A stretch of DNA of 64,000 nt from UBA11403 sp963784615 (GCA_963784615.1 CAWASG010000001.1:682001-746000); one strand, 5' to 3'. Positions 18,558 through 28,476 are shown, counted from the stretch's first letter. Notes: generated by a model from the sequence alone, not told the origin. Program-made: numbers and translations.

Positions 18558-19982
18558 CTACGACTTCTTTTTCTTTGGCAGATACAAATCAGTAATCGTG
18601 CCTTCGAACATTTCAGCCGCTTGTGCAATTGTTTCAGAAAGGGTTGGATGAGGGTGAATCGTGAGTGCGATGTCTTCTACGTCACAACCCATTTCAATCG
18701 CAAGAGTCGTTTCTGCAATTAAATCACCTGCGTTCACACCGATGATGCCTGCGCCGAGAATGCGTTTGCTATCGGGAGAAAACAGGAGCTTGGTCATCCC
18801 TTCTTCACGGCCCATGCTTAATGCCCGACCGCTTGCCGCCCAGGGAAAGGTTGCTTTTTCATATGCTATACCTTGAGCTTTGGCTTCGCGTTCTGTTAAT
18901 CCTACCCATGCCAATTCAGGATCAGTATAGGCAACACTCGGTATGCATTTAGGATCGAAATAATGCTTCATCCCAGCAATAACTTCAGCAGCCACTTTGC
19001 CTTCTGGAATGGCTTTGTGGGCGAGCATCGGCTGTCCGACGACATCGCCAATTGCAAAAATGTGAGGAACGTTCGTGCGCATTTGCTTGTCTACGGCAAT
19101 AAAACCGCGCTCGTCAACCTTAACGCCTGCTTTCTCTGCAGAAATCTGCCCACCATTTGGTTTTCGGCCAACACCAACCAATACTTGTTGGAAACACATT
19201 GGCTTGTCGGTGGCGTGCTGCCCTTCCATTGTCACGTAAATGCCGTCTTTTTTCGCTTCCACTGCAGTAACTTTGGTTTTCAACAGAAACTTGACGCCCT
19301 TTTTAGTCATGCGCTTTTGCAGAACAGAGACTAAATCACTGTCTGCACCTGGAATCAGTTGATCCATGAACTCAACGACAGTCACATCAACGCCCAGTGA
19401 TGAATAAACCGTCGCCATTTCGAGACCGATAATGCCTCCGCCTAAAACCAACAAATTACCCTTGATATCTGCCAGTTCCAAAGCACCGGTTGAGCTGAAA
19501 ATACGTTTATCTTCCGGAATAAAGGGTAAATTGATCGACTCACTGCCAACAGCAATAATCGCTTGTTCAAAATCAACATGTACCTTGCCTTCTTTAGCAT
19601 CCACTACGACCTGGTTGCTGCCTGAAAATGACGCAGTACCAACCAAAACTTCAACTTTACGTTGTTTGGCCAATGCATTGAGGCCGCCCGTTAATTTGCT
19701 AACAACGCTGTTTTTCCAAGCAACTAATTTTTTATTGTCAATCTTTGGTGCGCCAAACTCAATGCCTTGAGATGCCATTTCGTGGGTTTCATCAACGACT
19801 TTTGCGATGTGTAACAAAGCCTTGGAGGGAATGCAACCGACGTTCAGGCAGACACCACCCAACGTATCAAAACGCTCGATCAACATCACTTTTTTACCTA
19901 AATCTGCCGCACGAAATGCCGCGGTATAACCGCCGGGACCACTGCCGATAACCACGACTTCTGTTTTAATTGTTTTGATCAT
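18558..19982 (-). CDS. lpdA: Dihydrolipoyl dehydrogenase (E3)
   Basis: E3 reoxidises the dihydrolipoyl arm of E2, passing electrons through a disulfide and FAD to NAD+. From ATG 19982, with GAGG upstream, it has 474 residues. It shows FAD site VVVIGSGPGGYTAAFRAADLG, redox disulfide GGVCLNVGCIPSKAL, NAD site LVLGGGIIGLEMATVYSSLG, and C-terminal HPHPTLSE with the catalytic histidine. A 64-codon in-frame extension to 20174 exists, but it translates a MITE copy and is not part of the gene. Last gene of the pyruvate dehydrogenase operon. Confidence 0.96.
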   Translation of the reverse strand: MIKTIKTEVVVIGSGPGGYTAAFRAADLGKKVMLIERFDTLGGVCLNVGCIPSKALLHIAKVVDETHEMASQGIEFGAPKIDNKKLVAWKNSVVSKLTGGLNALAKQRKVEVLVGTASFSGSNQVVVDAKEGKVHVDFEQAIIAVGSESINLPFIPEDKRIFSSTGALELADIKGNLLVLGGGIIGLEMATVYSSLGVDVTVVEFMDQLIPGADSDLVSVLQKRMTKKGVKFLLKTKVTAVEAKKDGIYVTMEGQHATDKPMCFQQVLVGVGRKPNGGQISAEKAGVKVDERGFIAVDKQMRTNVPHIFAIGDVVGQPMLAHKAIPEGKVAAEVIAGMKHYFDPKCIPSVAYTDPELAWVGLTEREAKAQGIAYEKATFPWAASGRALSMGREEGMTKLLFSPDSKRILGAGIIGVNAGDLIAETTLAIEMGCDVEDIALTIHPHPTLSETIAQAAEMFEGTITDLYLPKKKKS

Positions 19983-20045
19983 GTCTAAAAACCTCATATT
20001 TTTAAATATTGGAAACGGTGTCCCGCTCAACAACACTGGTTGGAA

Positions 20046-20211
20046 CAGCAATTCCCATCGTAAAAACCGATGGTCAGGAGGATCACCCTCTCCCATTGAT
20101 GGGAGAGGGTGCCCGACAGGATCTACCCTCATCCGCCCTGTCGGGCACCTTCTCCCGTCAACGGGAGAAGGCATGCCACTACCACCTTAGGTTTTACGTC
20201 AAAAACTACTG
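20046..20211. mobile_element. MITE family B, copy 1 (degenerate right end)
   Basis: Begins CAGCAATTCCC and contains the family's two inner hairpins (a CTCCCATTGATGGGAG-type and a TTCTCCCGTCAACGGGAGAA-type palindrome plus GCCCGACAGG / CCTGTCGGGC). Its right terminal repeat is eroded and no clear target duplication is seen. It lies between aceF and lpdA in the operon. Confidence 0.8.
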
Positions 20212-20227
20212 TTCTGTCCAATGCTTA

Positions 20228-21490
20228 CTATAATAATATTCGTCGAATATCCGCTAAATGTTCTGCTAAAAATCGTGTGAAACGTGCGGCTTCCGCACCG
20301 TCAACCACGCGATGATCGTAGGATAATGACAGTGGCAACATCATCCGTGGTACGAACGTGCCTGATTCATACACAGGTTTAATGCTGGAACGCGACAAGC
20401 CTAAAATAGCAACTTCAGGGGCATTCACAATTGGAGTAAATGCTGTTCCACCGATTCCACCCAAACTGGAAATGGTAAAGCACCCACCGCTCATGTCAGC
20501 TGGCATTAATGTTTTATCCCGCGCTTTCGCACTCAATCGCGCCATCTCTTTGGCGATATCAGCAACCGAGAGACGATCAACACCTTTAATAACAGGCACA
20601 ACCAGACCATTGGGTGTATCTACGGCGATACCAATATTCACATATCGTTTGTAAATCAGATTCTCGCCTTTTGCATCCAATGAAGCGTTGAACTGAGGAT
20701 AAACAACAAGCGCCTTGCTCACGACCTTGCACACAAAAGCAAGAATAGTCAGCTTATAATCCGGCGACGTTTCACTCTTTCTGAAGGCTTCTAAATCAGT
20801 GATATCTGCTTCATCGAATTGTGTCACATGAGGAATCGTTACCCATGAGCGATGTAAATTAGTGCCGGTCAACTTTTTAATTTTGTTCAGCGGCTTCGCT
20901 TCAATTTCACCAAACTGACTAAAATCAATCGCAGGCGCAGCAGGCACGGACAAGCCGCTACCAGATGAGCTCTGACTGATTTTGTTTTTGACATACAGCT
21001 GAAGATCTTCTTTGGTAATACGCGATTTACGACCTGAGCCCTGTATGTCCGCCAAATTCAAACCCAATTCATGAGCGATACGTCGAACGCCAGGCCCTGC
21101 AAAAACTTCTCCTGATGAAGCTATCGATGGCATTGAAGCGGCTACAGGCTCTGCCGGGGCAACAACAGGTATGGCAGGTTCGATTTCAACTGTTACTGGT
21201 ACCTCGGGTGCTGCCTCAACTTTAGTCTCAACCACAGGCGCTGACGTTGCTTCAACTTGCAACATCAAAATTACATCGCCTTCAGAGACCTTGTCACCGA
21301 TTTTCATACGAATACTGTCGACAATACCTGCGCCTGGTGATGGAATTTCCATACTGGCCTTATCGGATTCCAAGGTCACCAAGGGGGTATCTTTTTCTAT
21401 TTTGTCACCTTTTTGGACGAGGATTTCAATGACGTCAACGCCACTCGCGCCGCCAATATCCGGGACAACTATTTCTTTTTTATCACTCAT
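20228..21490 (-). CDS. aceF: Pyruvate dehydrogenase E2, dihydrolipoamide acetyltransferase
   Basis: E2 carries acetyl groups on lipoyl lysines and transfers them to CoA, forming the core of the complex. In 420 residues there is one lipoyl domain (about 1-80, lipoylated lysine in LESDKASME), an Ala/Pro/Val-rich linker, the E1/E3-binding domain (GVRRIAHELGLNLADIQGSG, about 133-152) and the catalytic domain ending in SYDHRVVDGAEAARF. E. coli AceF has three lipoyl domains; one is common in many other bacteria. Between aceE and lpdA. Confidence 0.96.
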   Translation of the reverse strand: MSDKKEIVVPDIGGASGVDVIEILVQKGDKIEKDTPLVTLESDKASMEIPSPGAGIVDSIRMKIGDKVSEGDVILMLQVEATSAPVVETKVEAAPEVPVTVEIEPAIPVVAPAEPVAASMPSIASSGEVFAGPGVRRIAHELGLNLADIQGSGRKSRITKEDLQLYVKNKISQSSSGSGLSVPAAPAIDFSQFGEIEAKPLNKIKKLTGTNLHRSWVTIPHVTQFDEADITDLEAFRKSETSPDYKLTILAFVCKVVSKALVVYPQFNASLDAKGENLIYKRYVNIGIAVDTPNGLVVPVIKGVDRLSVADIAKEMARLSAKARDKTLMPADMSGGCFTISSLGGIGGTAFTPIVNAPEVAILGLSRSSIKPVYESGTFVPRMMLPLSLSYDHRVVDGAEAARFTRFLAEHLADIRRILL

Positions 21491-21573
21491 AAATCCCTCT
21501 TCTATTTAGGGGCTTTTGCAACGATTCACCCCATCATCATCTCTAGCGTCATCTGATAGTCAATGATTACAAT

Positions 21574-24237
21574 TTAAACGGTAGTTGGATCCAATTTATC
21601 TGGATCAATGCCATACCGTTTTATTGCTTCCAACACTGTTTGCTTCGGCAACTCACCCTGATCAGCGAGTGCATTGAGCGCGGCTACCGCAATAAATTTG
21701 GCATCCACCTCAAAGAAATGACGCAACTGCGCGCGCGTATCGCTACGACCATATCCATCTGTGCCTAATGTTATATAGGGGACATCAATAAATGGACGGA
21801 TTTGATCCGCATAAAGCTGCATGTAATCAGTTGCGGCAATCACAGGCCCTTGCACGCCTTTCAATTGTTGACTCACATAAGACTGCTTGCGCGGCTTGTC
21901 GGGATGCATCCGATGATGACGTTCAACCGCCAAACCATCTCGACGCAGCTCGGTAAAGCTCGTGACACTCCATATATCGGACGCAACCTCATAATCCTCT
22001 TGCAACATGCGCGCAGCCTCAATTACCTCACGCAAAATCGTACCAGAACCCAACAGCTGAACACGCTTTTTCGCTTGTTTTGGGCCTTTTTTCAAACAAT
22101 ACATCCCTTTAATAATGCCCTCTTCAACGCCTTCTGGCATATCAGGATGCTGATAATTTTCATTCATCACGGTGATGTAATAAAAAATATTCTCTTGTTT
22201 TTCAAACATGCGGTGCAAACCATTTTGAATGATAACCGCTAATTCATACGCATACGTTGGATCGTAGCTGATGCAATTTGGAATGGTTGCAGACATCAAA
22301 TGGCTATGACCATCTTGATGCTGTAGCCCCTCGCCCGCAAGTGTTGTTCGACCAGCGGTGCCTCCCAGTAAAAATCCACGCGCTTGCATATCCCCTGCCG
22401 CCCAGGCCAAATCTCCAATGCGTTGAAACCCAAACATCGAGTAATAAATATAGAAAGGTATCATTGCCAGTTTGTTCGAGCTATACGAGGTTGCAGCCGC
22501 CATCCATGAACAAAATGCACCTGCCTCGTTAATGCCCTCTTCTAACATTTGGCCATCTTTTGCTTCACGATAATACATCACTTGCTCGTGATCGACAGGT
22601 GTATACAATTGACCCACTGCTGAGTAAATTCCAATTTGACGGAATAGCCCTTCCATCCCAAATGTTCGACATTCATCTGGCACAATCGGCACAATGCGCG
22701 CACTGATTTCTTTGTCTTTCAATAGCACAGAAAGAATACGAACAAACGCCATTGTGGTTGAAATATCTCGCTCACCCAAACCTTTGGTCACGGATGTGAA
22801 TGCAGACAATGCAGGAATTTTTAACGGTTCAAATTCTGACGTTCGCGCTGGCAAATAGCCACCCAAGGCTTCGCGTTGTTTACGCAAATATTGGATCTCG
22901 GGGCTATTATCAGCCGGTCGATAAAAAGGGATCTCGGTAATTTTATCATCGCTGATGGGGATACTAAACCGATCACGAAAAGCACGCAGCTGTTCAATGG
23001 TCATTTTTTTCTGCTGATGGGTGATGTTCATCCCTTCACCCGCTGCCCCCATGCCATATCCTTTGATGGTTTTGGCTAAAATAACCGTGGGAGAACCTTT
23101 GTGCGCAACTGCTGCTGCATATGCTGCATAAACCTTTTTCGAATCATGACCACCCCGATTTAAATGCCAAATTTCGTCGTCGGTCATATGCTCAACCATT
23201 TTCTTCAATTCAGGATATTGGCCAAAAAAATGTTCGCGAACATAAGCACCATCATTGGCTTTATACGCTTGATAGTCGCCATCCACACATTCTTGCATGC
23301 GTTTTTGCATCCAACCTTCTGTATCGCGGGCAAATAATGAATCCCAGCGACTTCCCCAAATGACTTTAATCACGTTCCAGCCGGCGCCACGAAATATCCC
23401 TTCTAGCTCTTGAATGATTTTTCCATTGCCTCTAACGGGGCCATCCAAACGCTGCAGATTACAATTCACCACAAAAATCAAATTATCCAGTTTTTCACGC
23501 GCGGCTATGGACAATGCGCCCAATGATTCAGGCTCATCCGTTTCACCATCGCCCAAAAACGCCCATACTTTGCGACCATCCGCTGCGATGAGCCCGCGAT
23601 TTTCAAGGTATCTCATAAAACGTGCTTGATAGATGGCCTGTAGTGGTCCTAGCCCCATCGACACAGTTGGGAATTGCCAAAATTCGCCCATCAACCAAGG
23701 ATGAGGATAAGAGGATAATCCACCGCCACCCACTTCTTGTCTGAATTTACTGAGTTGATCTTCTGAAATTCTGCCTTCAAGAAATGCACGTGCATAAATT
23801 CCGGGAGATGAATGACCTTGAATATAAAGTAAATCACCACCATGGGCGCCATTAGGCCCTTTAAAAAAATAATTAAAGCCTGTCTCATAGAGGGTTGCCG
23901 ATGACGCATAGGATGCAATATGCCCACCGAGCTCAGGCGCGTATTTACCAGCACGTAATACCATGGCAACTGCATTCCAGCGAATCAGTGCACTAATGCG
24001 CTTGCCTACGCCTTCATCCGACGGCAGTGGTTTTTCTTCATAGACTTTAATGGTATTACGATATGGCGTGTGAATAGCGCTTTGATTGGAAATGCCTTCA
24101 GCATTGGCCTTATTGATTAAGGATTGCAGCAAAAAAGACGCGCGTTCACTGCCATCGTGAGCAAGTACGGATTGAAAGGCATCAAGCCATTCTCGCGTTT
24201 CCAGCGGATCGATATCATTATGATTTTCTACAGACAT
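21574..24237 (-). CDS. aceE: Pyruvate dehydrogenase E1 component, homodimeric
   Basis: The thiamine-diphosphate-dependent E1 decarboxylates pyruvate and reductively acetylates E2. ATG at 24237, behind GGGGA, gives 887 residues, the same length as E. coli AceE; the open frame to 24327 is not needed. Landmarks: GHSSPGIYARAFLEGRIS, the ThDP motif GDGETDEPE with NLQRLDGPVRGNGK, and TLAGEGLQHQDGHSH. First gene of the aceE-aceF-lpdA operon. No PdhR-type regulator is visible upstream. Confidence 0.97.
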   Translation of the reverse strand: MSVENHNDIDPLETREWLDAFQSVLAHDGSERASFLLQSLINKANAEGISNQSAIHTPYRNTIKVYEEKPLPSDEGVGKRISALIRWNAVAMVLRAGKYAPELGGHIASYASSATLYETGFNYFFKGPNGAHGGDLLYIQGHSSPGIYARAFLEGRISEDQLSKFRQEVGGGGLSSYPHPWLMGEFWQFPTVSMGLGPLQAIYQARFMRYLENRGLIAADGRKVWAFLGDGETDEPESLGALSIAAREKLDNLIFVVNCNLQRLDGPVRGNGKIIQELEGIFRGAGWNVIKVIWGSRWDSLFARDTEGWMQKRMQECVDGDYQAYKANDGAYVREHFFGQYPELKKMVEHMTDDEIWHLNRGGHDSKKVYAAYAAAVAHKGSPTVILAKTIKGYGMGAAGEGMNITHQQKKMTIEQLRAFRDRFSIPISDDKITEIPFYRPADNSPEIQYLRKQREALGGYLPARTSEFEPLKIPALSAFTSVTKGLGERDISTTMAFVRILSVLLKDKEISARIVPIVPDECRTFGMEGLFRQIGIYSAVGQLYTPVDHEQVMYYREAKDGQMLEEGINEAGAFCSWMAAATSYSSNKLAMIPFYIYYSMFGFQRIGDLAWAAGDMQARGFLLGGTAGRTTLAGEGLQHQDGHSHLMSATIPNCISYDPTYAYELAVIIQNGLHRMFEKQENIFYYITVMNENYQHPDMPEGVEEGIIKGMYCLKKGPKQAKKRVQLLGSGTILREVIEAARMLQEDYEVASDIWSVTSFTELRRDGLAVERHHRMHPDKPRKQSYVSQQLKGVQGPVIAATDYMQLYADQIRPFIDVPYITLGTDGYGRSDTRAQLRHFFEVDAKFIAVAALNALADQGELPKQTVLEAIKRYGIDPDKLDPTTV

Positions 24238-24263
24238 AAGAATTCCCCATATAAAAATGAACG

Positions 24264-24644
24264 TTAACAGCAGGTTAAGGGTGACTGCAAACGCTTGTGA
24301 ATAGTTCCCGTGCAGGCATCTGCGCATTGATGATAATCCGCATTACAATTGCACGTTGTTTTAAGACATTGTAGTGGATCGCGGTATGATTTCGAATCAC
24401 GCGCAACAAGCCCACCTTGTACTGTTTGTTGATGAATAAATTGGGCATAATGCCGATCGGCAGTTACATGCGCTGGTACCGCGCAATGACTACAACCATT
24501 GTCGCATACTTTAATACATGCACTGTTTTGTTTCATGCACTGGGCCTGGCACGATCGGAGACTGGATTTTGCACTCACGGCGTCAGGTTGCTGTGTGCAA
24601 GCCATAAGCCCAATACATAAGGCCAGCAAAAACCATTTAATCAT
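24264..24644 (-). CDS. Small cysteine-rich lipoprotein
   Basis: A 126-residue protein with a lipoprotein signal peptide: hydrophobic LALCIGLMAC with the lipid-modified cysteine near residue 16. The mature part has about a dozen cysteines in CxxxC-like spacing (SCQAQCMKQNSAC, CNCNADYHQC) that could form disulfides in the periplasm. I recognise no specific family. It lies just upstream of aceE on the same strand and 4 bp after the antiporter gene, so it may be read from the antiporter promoter. Confidence 0.75.
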   Translation of the reverse strand: MIKWFLLALCIGLMACTQQPDAVSAKSSLRSCQAQCMKQNSACIKVCDNGCSHCAVPAHVTADRHYAQFIHQQTVQGGLVARDSKSYRDPLQCLKTTCNCNADYHQCADACTGTIHKRLQSPLTCC

Positions 24645-24648
24645 GACA

Positions 24649-25842
24649 TCAATCCTTACGCATCTTATCTGATAGCGACATCGGCGTAGGATACTTTAGC
24701 ACAACCACATAAGATGAAACAATAAAGGTCAGGATGGTCGTTGCTTGAATTAAATTCGATGCCACGTCTGAAATCAGGTGCGTGCTCAAGGCAATACTTG
24801 CGACCAGTAGAGAAAATTCACTGGCTTGACCAAGGCGAACCCCAACTTCCCTGGATACAGAACTTTTCTCACCCGCTTTCAATAACATAAGACGGAAAAA
24901 CAAGGGCTTAAGCAGTAACATCAGGAAGGCCAATATCAAGGCAGGGATAAATACCTGTGCAAAAAATCCAAAATTAAACGTTGCCCCGACTGAAAAGAAA
25001 AACATCACCAGAAAAGCATCTCGTAATGGCTTCAAACTTTCTGCAATGAATAACGAAATGGGACTGGATGCGATCGCAACCCCAGCTACAAATGCACCAA
25101 TATCCTCGGAAAGACCAACTTTTTGCGCTAAAACTGACATGCCCATGCACCAGCCGATGGCAAGTAAAAAGACATATTCTTGCGTTCTGTCAAATCGAGC
25201 CAACAACTTAACTAGAATATAACGCTCAGCCATAAATGCAAACAAGATTAATGCAGGCAAAGCAAAACCAACCATCGTCAAGTCATTCCATGAGAAACCG
25301 CTGTTTCCTTTGGCTCCATTAATCAAAATTAGAACGACGATGGCAATCAAATCCTGCATCAACAGCACGCTAATCATGACTTCACCCGTATGCTGGTGAT
25401 GCAAAATCGTTGTGGGCAGAAGCTTTAACCCAATAATTGTACTCGAAAACATCATCGAGGCGCCCAGAACCCAGGCCTCTGTGTTGCTTAAACCAAACCA
25501 GATCCCTATGTAGTAAGCAATCAACGCAAATAGCGTTGAGCTCAACAAGGCAATCCAAGTGACCTTTTTTAACATGTGAAGTAAATTTTGCGGCTGCAAA
25601 TGAAGCCCCAGCAAAAACAGCAAGAAAACGATACCAATATCACCCACTTGCCTCACCGCACTCAAATCGGTAATAAGCTTTAATCCCCACGGACCAAACA
25701 CCGCTCCCAGCAGAATATAGGCAACAAGTAACGATTGCTTGGTATACAGAACAAGCGTTGAAAAAACAGCAGCGCCTGCAAAAATCAAAAATATGGTGTG
25801 GAAAACGGCTTCGTCGTGCATAAATAAATCGCCCTTACTCAT
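24649..25842 (-). CDS. CPA2-type cation:proton antiporter (Kef-like), membrane part only
   Basis: A sodium/hydrogen or potassium/hydrogen exchanger of the CPA2 family in the inner membrane. The 397 residues form about 11-12 hydrophobic helices with family segments LLFLLGLHLQPQNL, GASMMFSSTIIGLKLLP and GLSEDIGAFVAGVAIASSP. The cytoplasmic TrkA-N regulatory domain of KefB/C is absent. The ATG at 25842 or the one at 25821 (behind AAGGGCG) could be the start. The transported ion cannot be read from the sequence. Confidence 0.88.
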   Translation of the reverse strand: MSKGDLFMHDEAVFHTIFLIFAGAAVFSTLVLYTKQSLLVAYILLGAVFGPWGLKLITDLSAVRQVGDIGIVFLLFLLGLHLQPQNLLHMLKKVTWIALLSSTLFALIAYYIGIWFGLSNTEAWVLGASMMFSSTIIGLKLLPTTILHHQHTGEVMISVLLMQDLIAIVVLILINGAKGNSGFSWNDLTMVGFALPALILFAFMAERYILVKLLARFDRTQEYVFLLAIGWCMGMSVLAQKVGLSEDIGAFVAGVAIASSPISLFIAESLKPLRDAFLVMFFFSVGATFNFGFFAQVFIPALILAFLMLLLKPLFFRLMLLKAGEKSSVSREVGVRLGQASEFSLLVASIALSTHLISDVASNLIQATTILTFIVSSYVVVLKYPTPMSLSDKMRKD

Positions 25843-26022
25843 TCATACCGAGTTTAAAAAAATAATAGCTACCATATCACAAAACATACTCTGGATGTAA
25901 CTATTCAGCATCATTCCAGTAGGTTATAGTAGGTTAATTATTTACAAGCTTCTTTTTACCAAACGACACTTTAATCGACTTAAAAGTTAAATTACTGGAC
26001 AATCGGCGCGTATTAGCTTAAA

Positions 26023-26853
26023 ATGTCCGCATATTTTGTAAATTTAATTTGCTTGGGGACAATTTTGAGACTTCCTAAACTACTTGATATCAGCGGCTAC
26101 TTTTTTGGAGTGAATATTTTACTTTCAAATTTAATGCGCATTCCTGTTCTTGGTCCAATCCTAAGAATCCCTGTTGGGATATTATGGCTCATAGGTTTCG
26201 GTACCTGGTATCTTGGTTCACGCTTCGAAGGAAAGCCTCACCCACACCAAACTGAAGGCTGGTATACGTTTGCAGAATTTAAAGTACAGAATGAAATATC
26301 AGCACTTTTCGGAACCATTGCTGCCATTCTCTTGTTAATCGCACCTGCACTCGTTGTTCCGATCGCGTGGCTGTTTCTGATAAGCAATGTCTTTTGGGCT
26401 ATTGCCGCGCATCACGAAAGCGATGTCCTGCATACCGACGATGCTGATTACTCCACTGACAAACAGATCGTTTACAGTTATTTAACCTTTGCTGTCACAG
26501 CACTCAGTCTAATTACCGCATTAGGAGCTACAATAACCCTGTTTTTACCGGTAGCCGCACCGGCCATATTACCTATACTAACAGTTATCGGTGTGGGGTT
26601 AGCCTGCCTCAGCATAGGGATCGGTATCAAATGGTGTTTCGGTCCATATGAAGCGGACAAGTCGAAAAGAGAAAGACGACAAACCAACACTGACGCCCCT
26701 GAAATCGCACCAGACCTAGATCTTAACGACACCCCGGAAGAAAGCTGCTGGTCAAACTGCTGCCCTTTGTTCTTTGGAAGTCCGATTCATTCTGAAAAGA
26801 AACCACCTACCGATGAGCCTGCGCCTTCTTTAGCCACACCGCTTGCCAGGTAA
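26023..26853 (+). CDS. Membrane protein of unknown function
   Basis: Not recognised. Of 276 residues, four to six segments are hydrophobic (near 30-60, 95-125, 150-180 and 180-205), and the last 70 residues are hydrophilic, ending in a cysteine cluster ESCWSNCCP and a proline-rich tail. No enzyme motif is seen. ATG at 26023 lacks a ribosome site; a TTG at 26065, five bases behind GGGGA, would be a better-supported start. It precedes PNP on the same strand but is separated by an inverted repeat. An effector or envelope role would be speculation. Confidence 0.7.
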   Translation: MSAYFVNLICLGTILRLPKLLDISGYFFGVNILLSNLMRIPVLGPILRIPVGILWLIGFGTWYLGSRFEGKPHPHQTEGWYTFAEFKVQNEISALFGTIAAILLLIAPALVVPIAWLFLISNVFWAIAAHHESDVLHTDDADYSTDKQIVYSYLTFAVTALSLITALGATITLFLPVAAPAILPILTVIGVGLACLSIGIGIKWCFGPYEADKSKRERRQTNTDAPEIAPDLDLNDTPEESCWSNCCPLFFGSPIHSEKKPPTDEPAPSLATPLAR

Positions 26854-26860
26854 AACAATT

Positions 26861-26905
26861 ATGAGTATAGTTCGCCGCTTATTTAACTGAGACGGCTATA
26901 CTCAT
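26861..26905. promoter_or_regulatory. 10-bp inverted repeat abutting the PNP start codon
   Basis: ATGAGTATAG (26861-26870) and its exact complement CTATACTCAT (26896-26905) bracket 25 nt and end on the base before the PNP ATG. No ribosome site is visible between. It may be an operator, or a hairpin that governs access to the start codon. Confidence 0.45.
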
Positions 26906-27730
26906 ATGACAAATCGCACTCCGGCACATTTAGCGGCACACATCATTCAAGAACGACGCCCAGGTTTTAAACCTAAACTTGCTATCGTCCTTGGTTCAGG
27001 ACTCGGCGAATTTGCTGATCACCTGGACAATAAAACCATTATCCATTATGACGATTTGCCCGGATTTCCAAAAGTAACCGTCCAAGGCCATAGCGGCAAC
27101 TTGGTTTTAGGTACGCTTGCGGGTGTTGAGCTTGTCTGCCTTCAAGGTCGATCGCATTATTATGAAGGGCTTGGTTTTGACACTGTTAAAACCTACGTCC
27201 ACACGATGAAACTGCTAGGCTGCGAGTATTTTATCGCCACCAATGCCTCTGGTTCATTACGTGAAGAAGTAGGCCCAGGCGAATTAATGCTCATCACCGA
27301 TCACATTAATCTTCAACCTAATAATCCTCTCATAGGCCCGAACGATGATGAATTTGGCACGCGCTTTCCGCCCGTTGATCATGCGTACAATGAAAACATG
27401 AGAGACATACTCTTAACCTTGGCGAATCAAAATGATATCGCACTTCATCAAGGGGTTTACCTGGCTGTGTCGGGTCCAAGTTACGAAACGGCTGCGGAAA
27501 TACGTGCATTCCGTACCCTTGGTGCCGATGCTGTAGGAATGTCGACGGTTCCAGAAGTTTTAGTTGCCAACCATTGCGGAATGAAAATTGCTGTGATTGC
27601 CATTATTACCAATTATGCTACTGGCCTATCAACAACCAGTCACGATCATAAAAATGTCGTTATAATGGCTTCTCAAGCGGCTGAGAAATTGATTCGATTA
27701 CTTCAGCAGTGCGTGACTCAGCTCGCATGA
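26906..27730 (+). CDS. punA: Purine-nucleoside phosphorylase, trimeric class II
   Basis: Cleaves inosine and guanosine (perhaps xanthosine) with phosphate to give the base and ribose 1-phosphate. The 274-residue length and motifs place it in the trimeric PNP family rather than hexameric DeoD: IVLGSGLGEFAD (about 28-39), VQGHSGNLVLG, LQGRSHYYEG, TNASGSLREEVGPGELMLITDHIN, and VSGPSYETAAEIRAFRTLGADAVGMSTVPE. Its stop overlaps the deoC start (ATGA), coupling base release with sugar breakdown. The symbol is by family; E. coli calls the homologue xapA. Confidence 0.93.
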   Translation: MTNRTPAHLAAHIIQERRPGFKPKLAIVLGSGLGEFADHLDNKTIIHYDDLPGFPKVTVQGHSGNLVLGTLAGVELVCLQGRSHYYEGLGFDTVKTYVHTMKLLGCEYFIATNASGSLREEVGPGELMLITDHINLQPNNPLIGPNDDEFGTRFPPVDHAYNENMRDILLTLANQNDIALHQGVYLAVSGPSYETAAEIRAFRTLGADAVGMSTVPEVLVANHCGMKIAVIAIITNYATGLSTTSHDHKNVVIMASQAAEKLIRLLQQCVTQLA

Positions 27731-28473
27731 ACATTGAGGAAAGACTCAATCAAACGTTGAAACTGGTCGAAGAATCAGCTGTTCCTATTACTCGACAACA
27801 GTTGATTTCGCTGATTGATTATACTTGCCTGAAAACAGACGCAAGCATTAAAGATATCGAAACATTGGCTGCTAAAGCGGTAGAACTTCATGTTGCTGCC
27901 GTTTGTATCTATCCTCAACATCTTGATATTATCCACCAAAAATCGCCTATCGTCCGCGCGACCGTCGTTAATTTTCCAACGGGGGAAGAGCCATTACACC
28001 AAGTGCTTGAATCCATTGAACACATCAAGAGCGAGCATCAGGTCGACGAAATCGATTATGTTTTTCCTTATCAAACTTACTTATCCGGCAATGAAGCCAT
28101 TGCTTTATCCCATTGTCAGGCCGTCGCCTCTCTCTGCAAACAACATCATTTGACGTTTAAAGTGATTCTCGAAACGGGCGCTTTTTCTTCACTCGACATG
28201 ATTCATGATTTAAGTCTGAAAGTAATACAAACCGGATGTGATTTTTTAAAAACATCCACGGGAAAAATACCCCACGGCGCAAGCATTCCAGCAGCTTTTG
28301 CCATGCTCCTGGCGATAAAGGAAAGTCATACGAGTTGTGGAATCAAGCTATCCGGCGGGATTAAAACCGTTGAACAAGCCACTGCATATGTTCAACTAGC
28401 ACAGTTCATGCTGAATAAAACACCCGATGCATCCTGTTTAAGATTGGGTGCTAGTAGTCTTCTTGAGACGTAG
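27727..28473 (+). CDS. deoC: Deoxyribose-phosphate aldolase
   Basis: DeoC splits 2-deoxyribose 5-phosphate to glyceraldehyde 3-phosphate and acetaldehyde, the last step of deoxynucleoside use. From ATG 27727 there are 248 residues with LIDYTCLKTDAS, FLKTSTGK holding the Schiff-base lysine near 175, and GIKLSGGIKT with the second active-site lysine. The start shares ATGA with the PNP stop. A phosphopentomutase linking the two steps is not in the window. The TAG stop sits at the edge of the following repeat. Confidence 0.95.
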   Translation: MNIEERLNQTLKLVEESAVPITRQQLISLIDYTCLKTDASIKDIETLAAKAVELHVAAVCIYPQHLDIIHQKSPIVRATVVNFPTGEEPLHQVLESIEHIKSEHQVDEIDYVFPYQTYLSGNEAIALSHCQAVASLCKQHHLTFKVILETGAFSSLDMIHDLSLKVIQTGCDFLKTSTGKIPHGASIPAAFAMLLAIKESHTSCGIKLSGGIKTVEQATAYVQLAQFMLNKTPDASCLRLGASSLLET

Positions 28474-28476
28474 GAT

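Noticed and set aside
22278..24000. Several plus-strand frames inside aceE and lpdA
   Set aside because: All are antisense to strongly conserved enzymes and show no motif.
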